Translations under genes and position numbers: made by a program
Shown here: piece by piece, positions 50,291 through 63,112 of the stretch
How positions within the stretch are numbered: the first letter of the stretch is position 1
Layout of the letters: each line of letters starts with the position of its first letter
Notes under the pieces: model-generated
The model's database searches: none
The model's input: only the letters and a program-made list of their open reading frames with translations
Told to the model about the DNA's origin: nothing
From: Erythrocercus mccallii
Taxonomy: Eukaryota > Chordata > Aves > Passeriformes > Dicruridae
Reading direction: 5' to 3'
NCBI GenBank assembly: GCA_013397435.1
Contig: VZRG01000887.1
Coordinates: forward strand, 25,001 to 89,000
Length of the DNA: 64,000 bases

Positions 50291-53200
50291 AGGGATGCTG
50301 GAGACTGATAAATAACCTGGGATGTGCTACTTGGGGCATGCTTTTGGGATCATACAGTAGCTAGCTGAAGGGGTTCTGTATATGATTTTGCATTTCAGAG
50401 GTGGGGGATAGCTGCTAAATTTTGCAAATGTCTGACTTTGAAGATGAAATTATGTAAACACTCTTCATGAATTATAATGGGAGTGAGGCAACATGATTTT
50501 TTGTGGTTTATTTTTTGTTGCTTATTTTATTGATTTCATAGTGGAATACTTTTATTTATGTATTTATTTTCATAAATTACCAGGTAGGAGACAGTGGATA
50601 AGCAGATGAAACAAGATCAAAGATTAAGTGAGAAGGCCTTAGGGTGAAAATAAATTCTTTAATGCTGTATTTGCTTGTGTAGCTGCAGAAACCACACAGT
50701 GCTCTTTCTACTCTTTTCCATGCTGTACAAGGAATAATGAGGAGTAGCCCAGAGTCTCCAAAACTGTAAACAAATGTCAGTGCTGGATGCTGTCACCAGC
50801 TTGAATAACTGAGAGTACTAGTATAGAAATAAATTTAACAGCTTTTTTAAAATGTTGGGGGGTTTTATTGTTATGACTGTGTTCATTATTTGTATTACAT
50901 GGTGCGTAGAAGTTCCAGCTATGGGCCAGGAGTCTGGGTATTGTACAAAGATAGAACAAACCTTATTTTTGCAATGAGTCAATCCTAGGGTGGGGTGCTG
51001 CGAGTACTGTAAATCTTCATCAGGAACTCTATATGCTCACTGATCCAGAAATAAGGAGAGGACTTCAAAAGTGTTGGAGCAACATTAGCTAAAATTACAC
51101 GTGCTTGATTAAATACTCATTTTGCTATGCACGTTATTTTGAAATTTCTTTTGTCATGATAGACAACCAGGAAGATGTTGAGGAAGGAAACTGGAAAAGA
51201 GGCAATACAGTTGAGTTTTTGGATGTTTTTGGAGGTTTCCTGGCCATCAACAATAGTATAAAGTGGTTTTGTTTGTTTTATTCACTCTGAAATTTAGTAA
51301 GCATTTAGGAGATCTATGAGAGCTATTTCTTATCAGATAATAGAGTTTGGCAGCAGAACCAAATACTGGTAAGAAGACATAACAAAATGGCATCAGAGGC
51401 TTGTGATGGCTTGTGCCAACTTTGTAGGCAAAACCACAACAGCTTTTGCAGGCAAAATAGAATCTCACCTGCACTTGGGAGCAATGAGACACTTCCTAGG
51501 TTCAAGTGTGCTGTGGGGAGATGAGTTGGAAGTTTATTTTGAAAATTGTTTAAAAAGTGAAATCTATAGCTTAATGTTTGCTTTGTATCTGGTTCTCTGC
51601 CATAGTTTATCTAGTAATAATGACTCACCATATTCAATCAACCAGTCAATATATTAAGTATTTTATATACCTCATAATTACTATATGACCTAAAAATGTG
51701 AAATGTGGTTTATGAGGATCTGATAAATCTGAAAGTCTTTTAAAATCTGAATGTGTCGATACTGTGACTAATTCTATTCCCCTCAGCACAGCCTAAGATA
51801 TTTTCCTTTGTATGAAAATTTTGGGAGAGGTTGGAGAGAAATTACAATACCGTAAGCCACTAGGTCAAGTAATTCAGATCCAGATTTCATCCATTGTCAT
51901 ATATTTTTCATTCACATGGTTGTGAAGTATCAAATCATTTTGGCAGAGACCTGCTCTGATTTACAATCATTTTAAAAATCTGAAAATCTATCAAAACCAT
52001 ATTTCTAGCTGTAGGAAAATGTATATTTACATTACAGTCTGTCCAACATGAGTAATATCAGCAATATTACAATGTACATTTTATTCCAGCTAACAACTGT
52101 AGCTTTATCCAAGTTCCAATCAGAGGTACAGTGTAAACACAAACCCAAGTTTTATGTCTTGCAATGGTAAGCCAGTCGTATTATGAAAAAAAGTTTGAGT
52201 GTATGTGTGTATATAACTATTACAACGCTTCTTGCAGATGCATTTTAGGGTTTTTTTTGTAGCAAATGGCTTAGTGTTAAATACTTTTGCATTTTAGTTG
52301 TAAGCATAGAAAGTGTGGGGCTTTATAGTCTATTCCTTCTTGAATCTACCTGTGAAAAGACCCTAATCAAGAGAAAGGGTTGAACCCTTTTTGATAGTAC
52401 TTTATAGTCCCTTCCACAGCAGGACATTGCCTTGGCTCAGGGCAGTGCACAGAAAGATAGCTGTAATGATTGTAGCATAACCTAACTTTCTAGCAATAAC
52501 AATAGCAAATTTGATAGGATGTGATAATTTTGCTCACTGGTTATTGACTAAAAACTTGTAATTGGACTAAAATTATGGTATGGCAAGTCAGGTATATGCC
52601 CTTTGGCAAACAGCTGCTAGAAATGTCTTCACCCCTTAACCTACCTAGTGCTTACTTGCTAAAGGTTATGTTTTTTAAAGGAGAAATAATGCTTTTTGCA
52701 CCTCTTAGACTGAAAATCATTACCACATTAGACAAATATAAGCAAACTGTCTAGCCCAGATAGAATTCTGAACAAATTCTGAAGTTTTGCTGCTTGATGC
52801 TTGTTGTGGACGATGCTTCTATATTTTTTAATATCAATTTTGTTCTCACCAGGTTGTGACAATTTTACAAAGCTCAAGTCCTCATTCCATCATGATAAAG
52901 TCTTTTCGAGGATGTTTCTGTGCGTACTCTGAAACCTAGGTGCATGATCTGACTGACTTAGTGTTTCTGTGAGCCTGGTAAATGGGTTCTACTTATGATT
53001 TACACTGAAACTCTGGATCTAAAGTGCCCCTAGTATTTGTATTTTAAAAATACATAACATCTGTACAAATTTAACCAGTGGAATATTGAAAAAAATGCAT
53101 TATATCATGTTTAGTAAATTAGGAGCTTTTGATTTAAAAAAAAAAGTAGGACTGGGGAAAGAGTAATTTCTGAAAATAGTTTTGAGGAGTCTGCTTGGGT

Positions 53201-55539
53201 TAGATGACAAATCTTGTTCAGGATGAAAGGTGGCCAGTGACATTTGGAAGAAATACAAATTTGATATCTACTATGGTAACATATGTTTGTACACAGATTA
53301 TCAATATAACACATACAAATTCAAATAATCTGTTAATCTTATCATGTGTATAATTATTTTCTTATGTTTTCAGATCTGTTAATAGTAATTATTTCTTCTT
53401 AATATTTTTGATTTGCAGATAGTAGGAAATATGTTCCTATGGCATGCAGACACATGCACACATATTAAGAGAAGGAGGGGTTGGAAGAGAGGAAGGGAGG
53501 GAAGTTCAATAAGCAATATAAGATCAAGGGGATGCCAAAATTACTAGAAGGAAAGAAAGGAGAGAATTGAACATGAGATAAAAATTAGGGTAACATGTAG
53601 AAATCAGAGCCCAAGAGCAAAAGTACATCTTCTGATGCAAGTGTCCAAGAACACTACAGTGAGATAATACATAACTTGAAATGGAATAAAATGGAATCTA
53701 ATAAAAGAAAAATGAATATGTAAAAGAAGTGTGAATTTCCTAATTCTAAAAAGTTGTATAATATATCCCTCAAGAAAATAAAGTGAAGTGAAATTCATAG
53801 TCATTATGAGGTTACCAAGTGATACAAATAAATTGATAGTAATTAAGGTTTACACATATTAAAAATACATGCATATATTTATGTTTCTGTGAAGCATTAC
53901 AGAAACATTACAGAAGACTAAGGTCCTTAGCATAGAGAAGTACTTGTAATAAGAATGCATAGAGCCTTGAGATCTGTAGTGTTATCTAAGTGTATAAAGT
54001 AAAATATGTTTTTAAAACTTCACAGTATTGATGCCTGAATATGTAAAAACAAAGTGCAGCAAGAAAAACACCATAGCAGATTTGCCAAATATATTACATC
54101 AGAATAACCTGTATTAAAATTGTATATTCCAAATTTATTGTTAGATTTCAGTATAAAATGTGAAAATAAGGTTGGATCCAGACATTTTTCTCTTTTTTTT
54201 TTTTTTTACAAATTTACAGTTATCTGTGATGTTATGTTTTGGGTTACTATCTACCAGATATCACTGGTGCTAACTGTAGAAGAACAATATGCTGTGGAAA
54301 AACATCATGCATAGAAAAAGATTGCAGATTACTTGGATTTAAAGCATGTGAGTTACAAATAGTTGGAGATGTACTTGTGCATATGTTTTCTGCAAATCAT
54401 GAAATTCTGCTGCTGTATGAAATGTGAGTTGAATTTGCAGCATACATGTTGTACGGAACATTTTGAAAAGCCAGTGTAAAGCCTTTGCAAATTTAGAGAC
54501 ACTTAGGAAGTGCTGTTGTAGTTTTATTGCACATTGTGTGATATACATTTCTGCTGCCAGTCTCTACACCCTCACATTCCCCTTAAGCTGAATTTCGATT
54601 GCGGTGTACTGTTATGAACGACTTTAAATGTGGGAGAAGAATTACTCATTTCAATCTGTAAATTGGCATAATTCCTGAATGGTTTGGGCAAATCACAGAA
54701 AACCTTTCTCATTTTTGATGTGGTGCTTACTTTTGCAAAATCAAAAGCAATACACTGATAGTTAGGAAGACCAAGAGAGAAAAGTCCTTTACTGGACTTC
54801 AATTGGCAACCAGTGAGTTCCATCTACTTCAATGGAAAACAGCATGTGGGCTATTTTGGTATATTCTCTGTGAAGTATCATACTTATGACTTCCATGGGA
54901 CTTTATGATAACTAAAGAAAAAGAATGTGAGAATTCTTGTTTTGGATCATTTTTATTTGTTTATTTGGAGGACAACCATATGGCAAATGCAGTTGTTTCC
55001 CAGTAGACAGCTACAATTGTGTACAGATTCACGAAGCTTGAGGAAAGAATTGGATCCGTTGTTGAAAGGGTCACAGTGTGTAGCTAGTTAGCCAGAATTC
55101 TGAAGAGTAAGGGAATCATTAGGAGTTTGACATTCAGGGCTCTAATTGTGGTTTTGAGTATTAAGTTAAAGGATCAAAAAGTGATATTTCCCTTGGACCA
55201 TCTGGAGTTATTCAGGCCAGCAGTAAATGTTCAGCAGATTTAGGACTGTTGTTAACTTTCTAACATTGTTTTCTGTAGAGTGGTTTGGATTTTTGTTTGT
55301 TTTTTGGGTTTTTTTCCTCTGTTTATTCAGGGGTGGTCTTCAGGTCAAAAATAGTAGGTGCTTCAAGAAAATACTGGTGTTTTGGGACAGTGACATAATT
55401 TCTGTTGTGTGTGGGCAAGCAAGAGTGATAGTCCTTTGCTTTCCTCAGTGTGAGAAATCAGCAAGTATGGTATGGGCAGAAGGTCAGTTGTTCCCAGTCA
55501 GAAAGTGCTGACCCTTTGCAAGCTCATCAACATGACTTT
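50291..55539. other. Non-coding DNA, no gene recognised
   Basis: AT-rich with short open frames lacking domains. A perfect 11-12 base tandem pair (cattacagaa) lies at about 53895-53915. A purine-rich tract at 53468-53510 is listed separately. Confidence 0.65.
53468..53510 (+). repeat. Polypurine (GGAA/GGGA) tract
   Basis: A and G dominate the + strand with G runs (GGGG, GGG, GGG) and only rare pyrimidines. A simple low-complexity tract. Confidence 0.65.
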
Positions 55540-56110
55540 CATTTGTAATGACTGTGCTTAAATAAGTCTTTGTTCATTAAAATATGCAAGCAAAGCTGCT
55601 TGTTCTTTCCGTGAATAGTGAGATGCTGATTTAATGAGGAACAGCAAAAGGATGTATGTGGAAGCTTGCCACTGTTCAAAATGGTGGGAAAGTGCCAAGG
55701 TGAGCAGTGTATAGAGCAGATGTGGTGATCTCACTTCTCCAAAACCAGTATAAATAAAAGCATTTGCTCCAGAGTTTGCCTAATCCTTGATTGTCTTTCC
55801 TTCCCCCTTATCCTGTGCTTCTTCCCAATCAGATCTCATCCCCCAGCACTAAATCCAGCATAGTGGCTTTGATCTTGTGACCCAGCCAATCTAAAATGCA
55901 GTTTGCATGCAGACACATTTCAATCACTCACACAATGATTGGCGGCTAACTGTTGTTAAACCACAATTATTGATCCACTGCTTTTGCATTATGTGGGTGA
56001 GGAAGTGTGGCCTGTTGGTTGCTGACTGGATAGGAAGGAAATGTAAAGCTCCTCTAACCCATGTTCTTTTCAGGAAATCTCCATGGTGGTGAGTTACCCT
56101 GCATTACAAG
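55540..56110. promoter_or_regulatory. Candidate conserved non-coding element
   Basis: Complex sequence without simple repeats. It has a CCAAT-type core (tgattgg at 55937-55943), ACAATTATTGATC (about 55973-55985) resembling SOX plus homeodomain half-sites, and TTTTGCATTATG nearby, close to a POU site. The motifs are seen; their use is inferred. Confidence 0.28.
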
Positions 56111-56779
56111 GTGTTTGATTTGACTGAAATGGCTAAATTAACATGAATGGGTGCATTTAATATACTCGGAATGGGTAACAATTGTCCATTGCACTTGTAT
56201 CTGACCTGGCTAACAGGTTAACTGCTGAGAAGTAGTGTACCTGGAAGAACAAGCCTGTTGTAAAACTCCTTCCAAGGCAAATATACCTGTGTGATATATG
56301 TTAAACTTTTACTGAGGAAATGTTTCTACACAAATTGTGTTGTCAGACAAAATAAATGCATGCTGCATAAATGTTGATTGCTTCAAGACTGTCCAATTAA
56401 TTTGGTTCAAATTATGTTCTGGTAACTGCTTTGTTAGTGCTGATTTTGCTTTTGAGTCATATTTATAGTTCTGTTTTAACAGGACTGGCACAAAAATAGA
56501 CATACAGAGATTGAGGAATTAATACTGGCACTGACTGTAGGTGACAGTGACCCACAGTGTAAAGTACAGGATCATTCTGTTATCCAGGAAAAAGGGATTT
56601 TTTTAAAAGGTGTGTAATATTTATATTTACATTTATATTTAGGTTTAGATTTTTACACAAAAATAGGTCATCTCCTCAAATTTTATGTTTTAGCTTGGAA
56701 GGATGATGAACAAGAGACTCTAAGATGGAAAATTTGTTAAAAATGAAACCTGAAGAACTGAAACAAAATTGCAATTCTA
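56111..56779. other. Non-coding, nothing firmly recognised
   Basis: Mixed sequence; 56620-56650 is TTTATA-rich. A short minus-strand open frame (56309-56503) has no domain. Confidence 0.6.
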
Positions 56780-57400
56780 ATAACATTTTATTAGTGCCTG
56801 GGAGCCGGTGCCTTTGCTACAACCCCCTGAATGTTTTATTTTTGTTATAATTACAGTATCTTGCCTGCACTTTGTCCCTCTGATCCTTTGTTAAAGCCCA
56901 GATCACTATGTGCAGACTGTGCTTGTAGGTGTGATTTATTGAGTGACAAGTAGCTGTAGGGTAGAACACACGCCTCTGTACCTGAGTAAAGTATTAGACA
57001 TCACAGAGCTGGGGGGGGCGAGAGAGAGAAGAAAAGCACAGAGCAGTAACACAGCAGCTCCTGGATACAGATCAGACAAGAGGTTCTGCCACAAATCACC
57101 TAGAAACATGTCAGACGCTGCATGTTTGTTGTTTTACACTGAGGGCACAGCCGTAGTCCAAAAGTATTGATTCTTTTCTTTGTACAGAGACAGAAACTGT
57201 CAGCTCTAGCAGGCTGACCTTGGTATGGCTCAGACAACTATTCCCCACCCTGCCTACCATATGAACCCCACAGGAAAAGTCCAGGCAAGATATGCCAATG
57301 TCCGTTTCACATAAACAGAGAGAAACCCAAGCCTGCTGAAACAGCTCCCGTCTCACCCTCCAGAGGTCCACGGTAGCAGTTCTGCACCACATTCCCTATG
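56780..57400. promoter_or_regulatory. Candidate conserved or regulatory stretch, GC-balanced
   Basis: Less AT-rich than the flanks, with a G8 run (57011-57018) and complex sequence to about 57400. Open frames on opposite strands (56943-57170 plus, 57111-57392 minus) overlap and have no family signature. It could be regulatory or part of an unannotated non-coding transcript. Confidence 0.22.
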
Positions 57401-60400
57401 ACAGAGAATTCGATTTTTTGACTTTTTCAACATTCAAGAAACATTAATTCTACTTAGTCATTCAGGAATTCAAGAACTGTCTACAGAAAATAATAAAAAC
57501 GATAATAATAATAATTAAGAACAACAACAACTTCTCACAAAGAAAAGGCACTGGCATTTTTTATGGGCCTGTTGCAAAGGGTGAGAAACAAGGCCACTTT
57601 GCACTAATCACAGGCAGAAAGGTTTTAATAGAATTGTAATTGTTTGTCTTAGTATAGTAAAATGACCCAGACATACTGTACATACAAAAACATGACCATA
57701 CTTCTGGGAAATATTTGAGTTGACTTTAAACATTCTTTTGCATTTTCTCACTGTGTATTTCAGTGCAGTAAGGTTATGTGGTATCTTTTTCAAGGCTTCA
57801 CTCTTTTACTGATATTATTTCCCTCCTTTTTTTTTTTCCTTCTTTTTGTTCCCCTCCCCAGCCCTAACACCCTCATTTCATTCTGTAATGAACAGAAATC
57901 AACATTAAGGAATGCTATCCCTCTGCAAAAGGTTAACCTGAGCAACAAATTTGACTCCAGCGAGTATATGTGGTTTGGTATCTGTGAAAGTAGAGAAGCT
58001 CTGTAAAGCCTTAATCTTTTTGTAGTTACCTTCTTCATCCAAGTTTTAATACAGCTCCATGTTCTGGCATTACACATCACCAGGTTCCATCATCCTTTGG
58101 TGAATGATTTTTTTTTTGCTGTGGGAGCATATAGAGTATAAAACTCATCATAGGTATCTTAGTCAATCCTATTTTTATTTAAAATGCACCTTAAAACACA
58201 ATGCAGTTGGTGCTCGGACTATTTATTACTTGAGTAATATTTGCTATCTATATTTAAGGTGCTTTATAGAACAGAGAGAAAAGTACTATGTAAGAGTATT
58301 TTACTTAAATTTACTTGAATAGTTTACTTGTGTTTTACTTAAACCAGAAATGGAATGTGGTTAAAAGATGAAGGAAATTCAAAAGGATGAACAAAGAAAG
58401 GAATGTGCAGAGCTTGTATTGATAGATTATTAGAGAATTGCTTTGCTCTGTAAGAGTTGCCTATTTTCATTATGGCTGCTATTTAGTTATTTTTTTAACT
58501 TTGCAGCTTTCCAAGGAGGAGTGTTGATCCAAATAGAGATTCATTCAGCTTTGTATTATAAACTATCTAAATCTGTATTTCTGCTGAAGTCTGTCACTTA
58601 AACATACTGTGTGATATGGAAGCACTGTATCACCAAGTTAGTTTTGTCTTGTTGGAAAAAGATGAAGCAGATTGGTAATTTAAGTCCCTTAAGGATCTCA
58701 GCATTCTACACCTTTTTTAAAGTCCTGCTAAACAAAATAACTTTTGAAACTTATGAGTTTTAAAAATTCATGTAATGTTGAACATTCTACTGAAACTCCA
58801 CAGATTTTGGGAAATATTATCTGACATTTTGTAAGCATATTAGTACGGCTCTTCATTCAAAAAATGTGTTACTTATACACAAAAAAAACCCTTGCTTCTG
58901 AGAGACATAGGACCTCATCACCACTGGAGATATTTAATTGGTCTGTGAAATGCTAGCTATTGCAGTAATGAAAACATATTGGCAGAATATAGTTTTCTTC
59001 TTTTGTTAATATTTGCTTTTGCTTTTTATAGTGGTTTTTGCATGTTTATTCTTCCCATTTACAATTATTTTCCCTTTTTCACTCAGTAACTGCAAATAAA
59101 GGCATTGCAAACAGTTTGAAATTGATTGAAATGTATCTAATTGCCCATGTTTTTGAGAGAAGGGTGCAAACAAAACTTAGCTATCTTGAAGACTTTGTCA
59201 TTTTAGTGCTTTATGTAGCATTCTGAAAACCATACAATCTTAAAGGAAATTTTTGAGAATTCTTCTATACTAAATTACTTCTTGTCATCAGGAAGATGAT
59301 TAATATTGAAGTGGAACTTATGTTTTCTCCTCTTTAAACTATTTCTGTTTGTTATAAAGAGCATGATTAAACTGGAGAGATACCTTTTCTATTCCTTATG
59401 CCTTTCTAGTACTACTGTAATTAAATTTATTTTTCCATGTTGAAAATGAAATTTTAAAACAATCTGTTTTCATTGTAAAAAGAAAAGGAGATAAAATTAT
59501 TGGTAATTTTGTGAGGCTGTAGAATAATATAATTTTGCTATTTTCAACCTGTTTCCAGATTGAAGAAAAAAGTATTTAAAAACCTATGGGGCTTTTTATT
59601 ATTCACTGACAAAATATTGAGTAGGGGGTGGTATTCAGAGATGTAAATGATTCCCAGAGAAAACATTTCTTTATGGTGATACAGATTCACAGGGTGGGTA
59701 TGCAATAAGAACAGCGTATATCTCAAGTATTACAACATAGACATAAAAGGAGTAGATACTATATTTAAGTTTTCTGGAAGAGTAGTGATGCAGATCTAAA
59801 AATGGTAGTGCACTGGATGTTGCCAGGTCTTCTAAAACCCATGTTATACTTAAGAACAAGGTATTGTTCTCTTTGAGTATATCACAGTCACATGATGTAC
59901 TTAGGCTTTTCAGTACTGTCAACTGGGTTATGCCTCTCCTTGTTAGTATGGTGTCAGGACAGGATCTATAAATCACTATGTAATATGCAGGTCTTTTGAA
60001 AATGCACCAAAGGTTTATTCCCAGTAACAGACCAGTGGCCTTATGTGGACTTTACATGAATAAAACAGATTGATGATCCATTTTATAGCATTACAAGCTA
60101 TATTATAAATATATCACCCTTTTCAGTAAATTAAACTGAAAAACAGTCTAATGAGCTATCAGTTATAATATCCCAGAGAACTGAAAACACTACTAAGCTC
60201 ATAGACCAAAAGTGATTCAATTTTAATTAAAGTCTAGAAACTTAGAAGTTTCAAAAGGGTTTTGTGAGGGCTTTTATTTTTTCTTCCTTTTTGAATACTA
60301 TAATGAACAGGATAGTAATGCAATGCTATCACAAAACTGTGTATGACATTTTATAAAATTTGGTGGTATGGGGAAATGAGAGAGGATATAAGGAAAGGTT

Positions 60401-62295
60401 TAAACTTGGATAGAATTAAAAATAGCTTAACTTTTGTTATATTTGACAAAATTTGCCAGAAGTCCTCAAGACTTATGTTGAAGTATATGGAGTAAAGCAG
60501 TTCATCTTTAAGATAATCATAAGACAAGGAGCAAAAAAAATCAATAAAAATTAAAATAAAATGACAAAAATGAAAAATAGTGAGTTTCTATGATTGCTTT
60601 ATTTTGGAATATGGCTAGTAAACACTTCAACATGAGTGCATTTTCTACAGGTTTCTGCTTTGTCCAGATTTGTGTAGTAAGGTAGCAGGAAGTTCTGTAG
60701 AAATAGATAAAATCAAGACTTTGTTGTGTATTGACTGTTTGTAGGCATAATAATTTTAAGTAAATGAATATTCATGCAGTGCATGGGAAAAATTGCTTAA
60801 CAGCAAACCTCTGACAGTAGGAACATACTACAAAGCAGGTGTTTGTTTTCATTTATTGAAAATGCCAGTGAAAAGAAGTAGAAAAATTGTATGTGAAGGA
60901 GAAAAGACAAAAACAAATTGGCCAACCTCTTGCTACACTTTCTGTTAATTCTTGTTAACAATCTTTCTGTCCAGTTGGAATTATTATATAACGCCATCTT
61001 TTTAAACCTTTTTTTTTCTGACTTCTCTTGATCTCTAACTTTGCTGTCAAAGATCTGGTGTCAAATCTTGATTATATCGAAATGACAACGAAACAAAACT
61101 TTAGTGGAGTTCGTAGTTTTCAAAACTTGTGCACAAATGTTTCTCTATAGAATTGATTTGCTTAGACCATATGATTCTAAACCCAACTTTAAACTCAGAA
61201 TTTAAACTTAATTTTTAAATAAAAAGAGAAAACAATCATCTGTCATCTATTAGTTTAAGAGGTCCTTGAGAGTTTTTGAAATGGGACTACTATTTGAAAA
61301 CTTTACTTTTATGGCTTAAAACAGTTTAGAGACTAGTGTATAGTTAAGAACTCATAGGCATATTTTAAAGGTTTTTTACTGTGAAGCAGACAGATAAGGA
61401 AGCAGTTCAGCAGTTCACACGTAAAAAAACCCCTTGGTTACACAGTCTAGAAGGCAAAGCTCAGAAAACACTCTTTGCAGAATTTATAACAGTATTTTGC
61501 ATGAAAAGCCTAAACATTTGACCAATGGCCAAATCTATAGGGGTCTTTGCCAGGGACTTATACACTGTTGATCCATATCCTTCACATAATTCAAAGGAGA
61601 TGCCTCATTAATATCCTATTTGCCCTTGTAAAAGTGGTTGAACAGTAAACTACCTTTTTTTACAACTAATCCATGGATATAATTTCTGGTTTGGATTTAA
61701 GACAGCCTTCCAGTTTTGATATAATTAAACATTTTGTATTCCAGTCTGGTTTACAGTACAACTATACAGGGTAGGGAGGGTAAGGATAGTTTTCAGCTCT
61801 AAATAAATAGGGCAGATCCTGAAGCTCTATGAGAAACACTATGTTGCAGATCCAAATTGAAACAATGGGACTTCTACCTGAGCAAGAAAGCTGAGACCTG
61901 GAAACTAGGTTCAAGTCTCTCAATAAATAGTCCTTATATTTAGTCCTCCAGGCTACTGTTTGAAATCAGGAGTTCATTTTGCCAAGAGATCTTTAAATTA
62001 GCCAACATGTTGTCTGTTCTCTGTAAATATATGGGTCCTCATTCTATATTCATAACAATCTTGTCCATGCTTATGGTAACACTATTGGCCTGAACTACTC
62101 AACTTGCAAAAACCAGTAAAATACAAAAAAAATCTAGTAGTACTTTGGACAGGTCAGAGTCCTCTAAAATTTTGCACTAATCCTCTGTGAGCATTAGAGG
62201 ACATTACACAGTCTTAGCAAGCTCCATTTCAACTTCAAGCTCAAGCATCACCATTTCAATATTTTGAATATATAGGGCAACTCTTAACTGAAAAG
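57401..62295. other. AT-rich non-coding DNA, no gene recognised
   Basis: An (ATA)n/(ACA)n-like low-complexity stretch lies at about 57486-57531. Open frames up to about 100 codons (59671-59976 minus) have no domain. Nothing else recognised. Confidence 0.65.
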
Positions 62296-63112
62296 CTTAC
62301 TGGTGACACTAAACTGGGGCCAGTGGCTGATCCACCCGAGGGCTCTGCTGCCATTCCGTGGGACCTTGGTCAGCTGGAGCGTTGGGCAGAGAGAAACCGA
62401 ATGAGGCTCAATAAGGACAAGTGCCTCACCTGGGGAGGAACAGCCCCAAGTGCCAGCACAGAGCAACTCTGTGGGAAAGGACTTGGGACTCCTGGTGGAT
62501 CACAAGTTGTCCATGAACCATCAGTGTCCCTGTGGCCAGGAGGGTCAATGGAATCCTGGGGTGCATTGGGAAGAGTGTGGCCAGCAGGCGGAGGGAGGTG
62601 ACCCTTTCCCTCTCTCAGCCCCAGTGAGGCCACACCTGGAGTGCTGAGTCCAGTTCTGGGCTCCTCAGCACAAGAGAGACAAGGAGCTGCTGGAGAGGGT
62701 CCAGTGGAGAGCCACAAGGATGGTCAGGGGTCTGGAGCTTCTCTCTTATGAGGAGAGACTCTGGGAGCTGAGCCTGTTTGGTCTGGAGAAGACTGAGATG
62801 GGATGCCATCCATACATACAAATATGTCAAAGGTGGGTGCCAGGAGGATGGTGCCCAAAGCCAGAATGTGGGGTAATAACCCTAAACTAAAATACAAGAA
62901 GTTTCACCTCAACGTGAGGAATAATTTCCGTACTGAGGGTGCCAGAGCACTGGAACAGCTGCCTGGGGAGGCTGGGGAATCTTCCTTTCTGGAGACACTC
63001 ATAACCCACTCAGACAAGATCCTATGTCACCTTCTCTAGGTGTCCCTCTTTTGGCAAGGGGGGGAGACGAGGTGATCTCCAAGGGTCCTAACAATTCCAT
63101 GCTTTTGTGACA
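62296..63112 (+). mobile_element. Decayed CR1 LINE, end of reverse-transcriptase frame plus 3' end
   Basis: A 5'-truncated copy of chicken repeat 1 in the + orientation. The left part translates with the CR1 reverse-transcriptase C-terminal signature (LERWAERNRMRLNKDKC, from about 62371). Next come DNA words for RATRMVRGLELLSYEERLWE (about 62710-62769), the fhlnvrnnf-type segment near 62901-62930, and the 3' end with ggtgatctcc and attccatgcttttgtga. The frame is broken by shifts and internal deletions relative to the usual CR1 layout, so no active enzyme is encoded. GC content is well above the surroundings, as is normal for CR1. Open frames inside it on either strand are by-products. Confidence 0.95.

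Noticed and set aside
54120..54427. Two overlapping plus-strand frames, one cysteine-rich
   Set aside because: The cysteine pattern fits no known motif, and the frames overlap each other in AT-rich sequence.
62370..62717. The longest gap-free open frame in the window (115 codons, minus strand)
   Set aside because: It lies antisense inside the CR1 element, where GC-rich sequence gives few stops. Its translation has no relation to a known protein.
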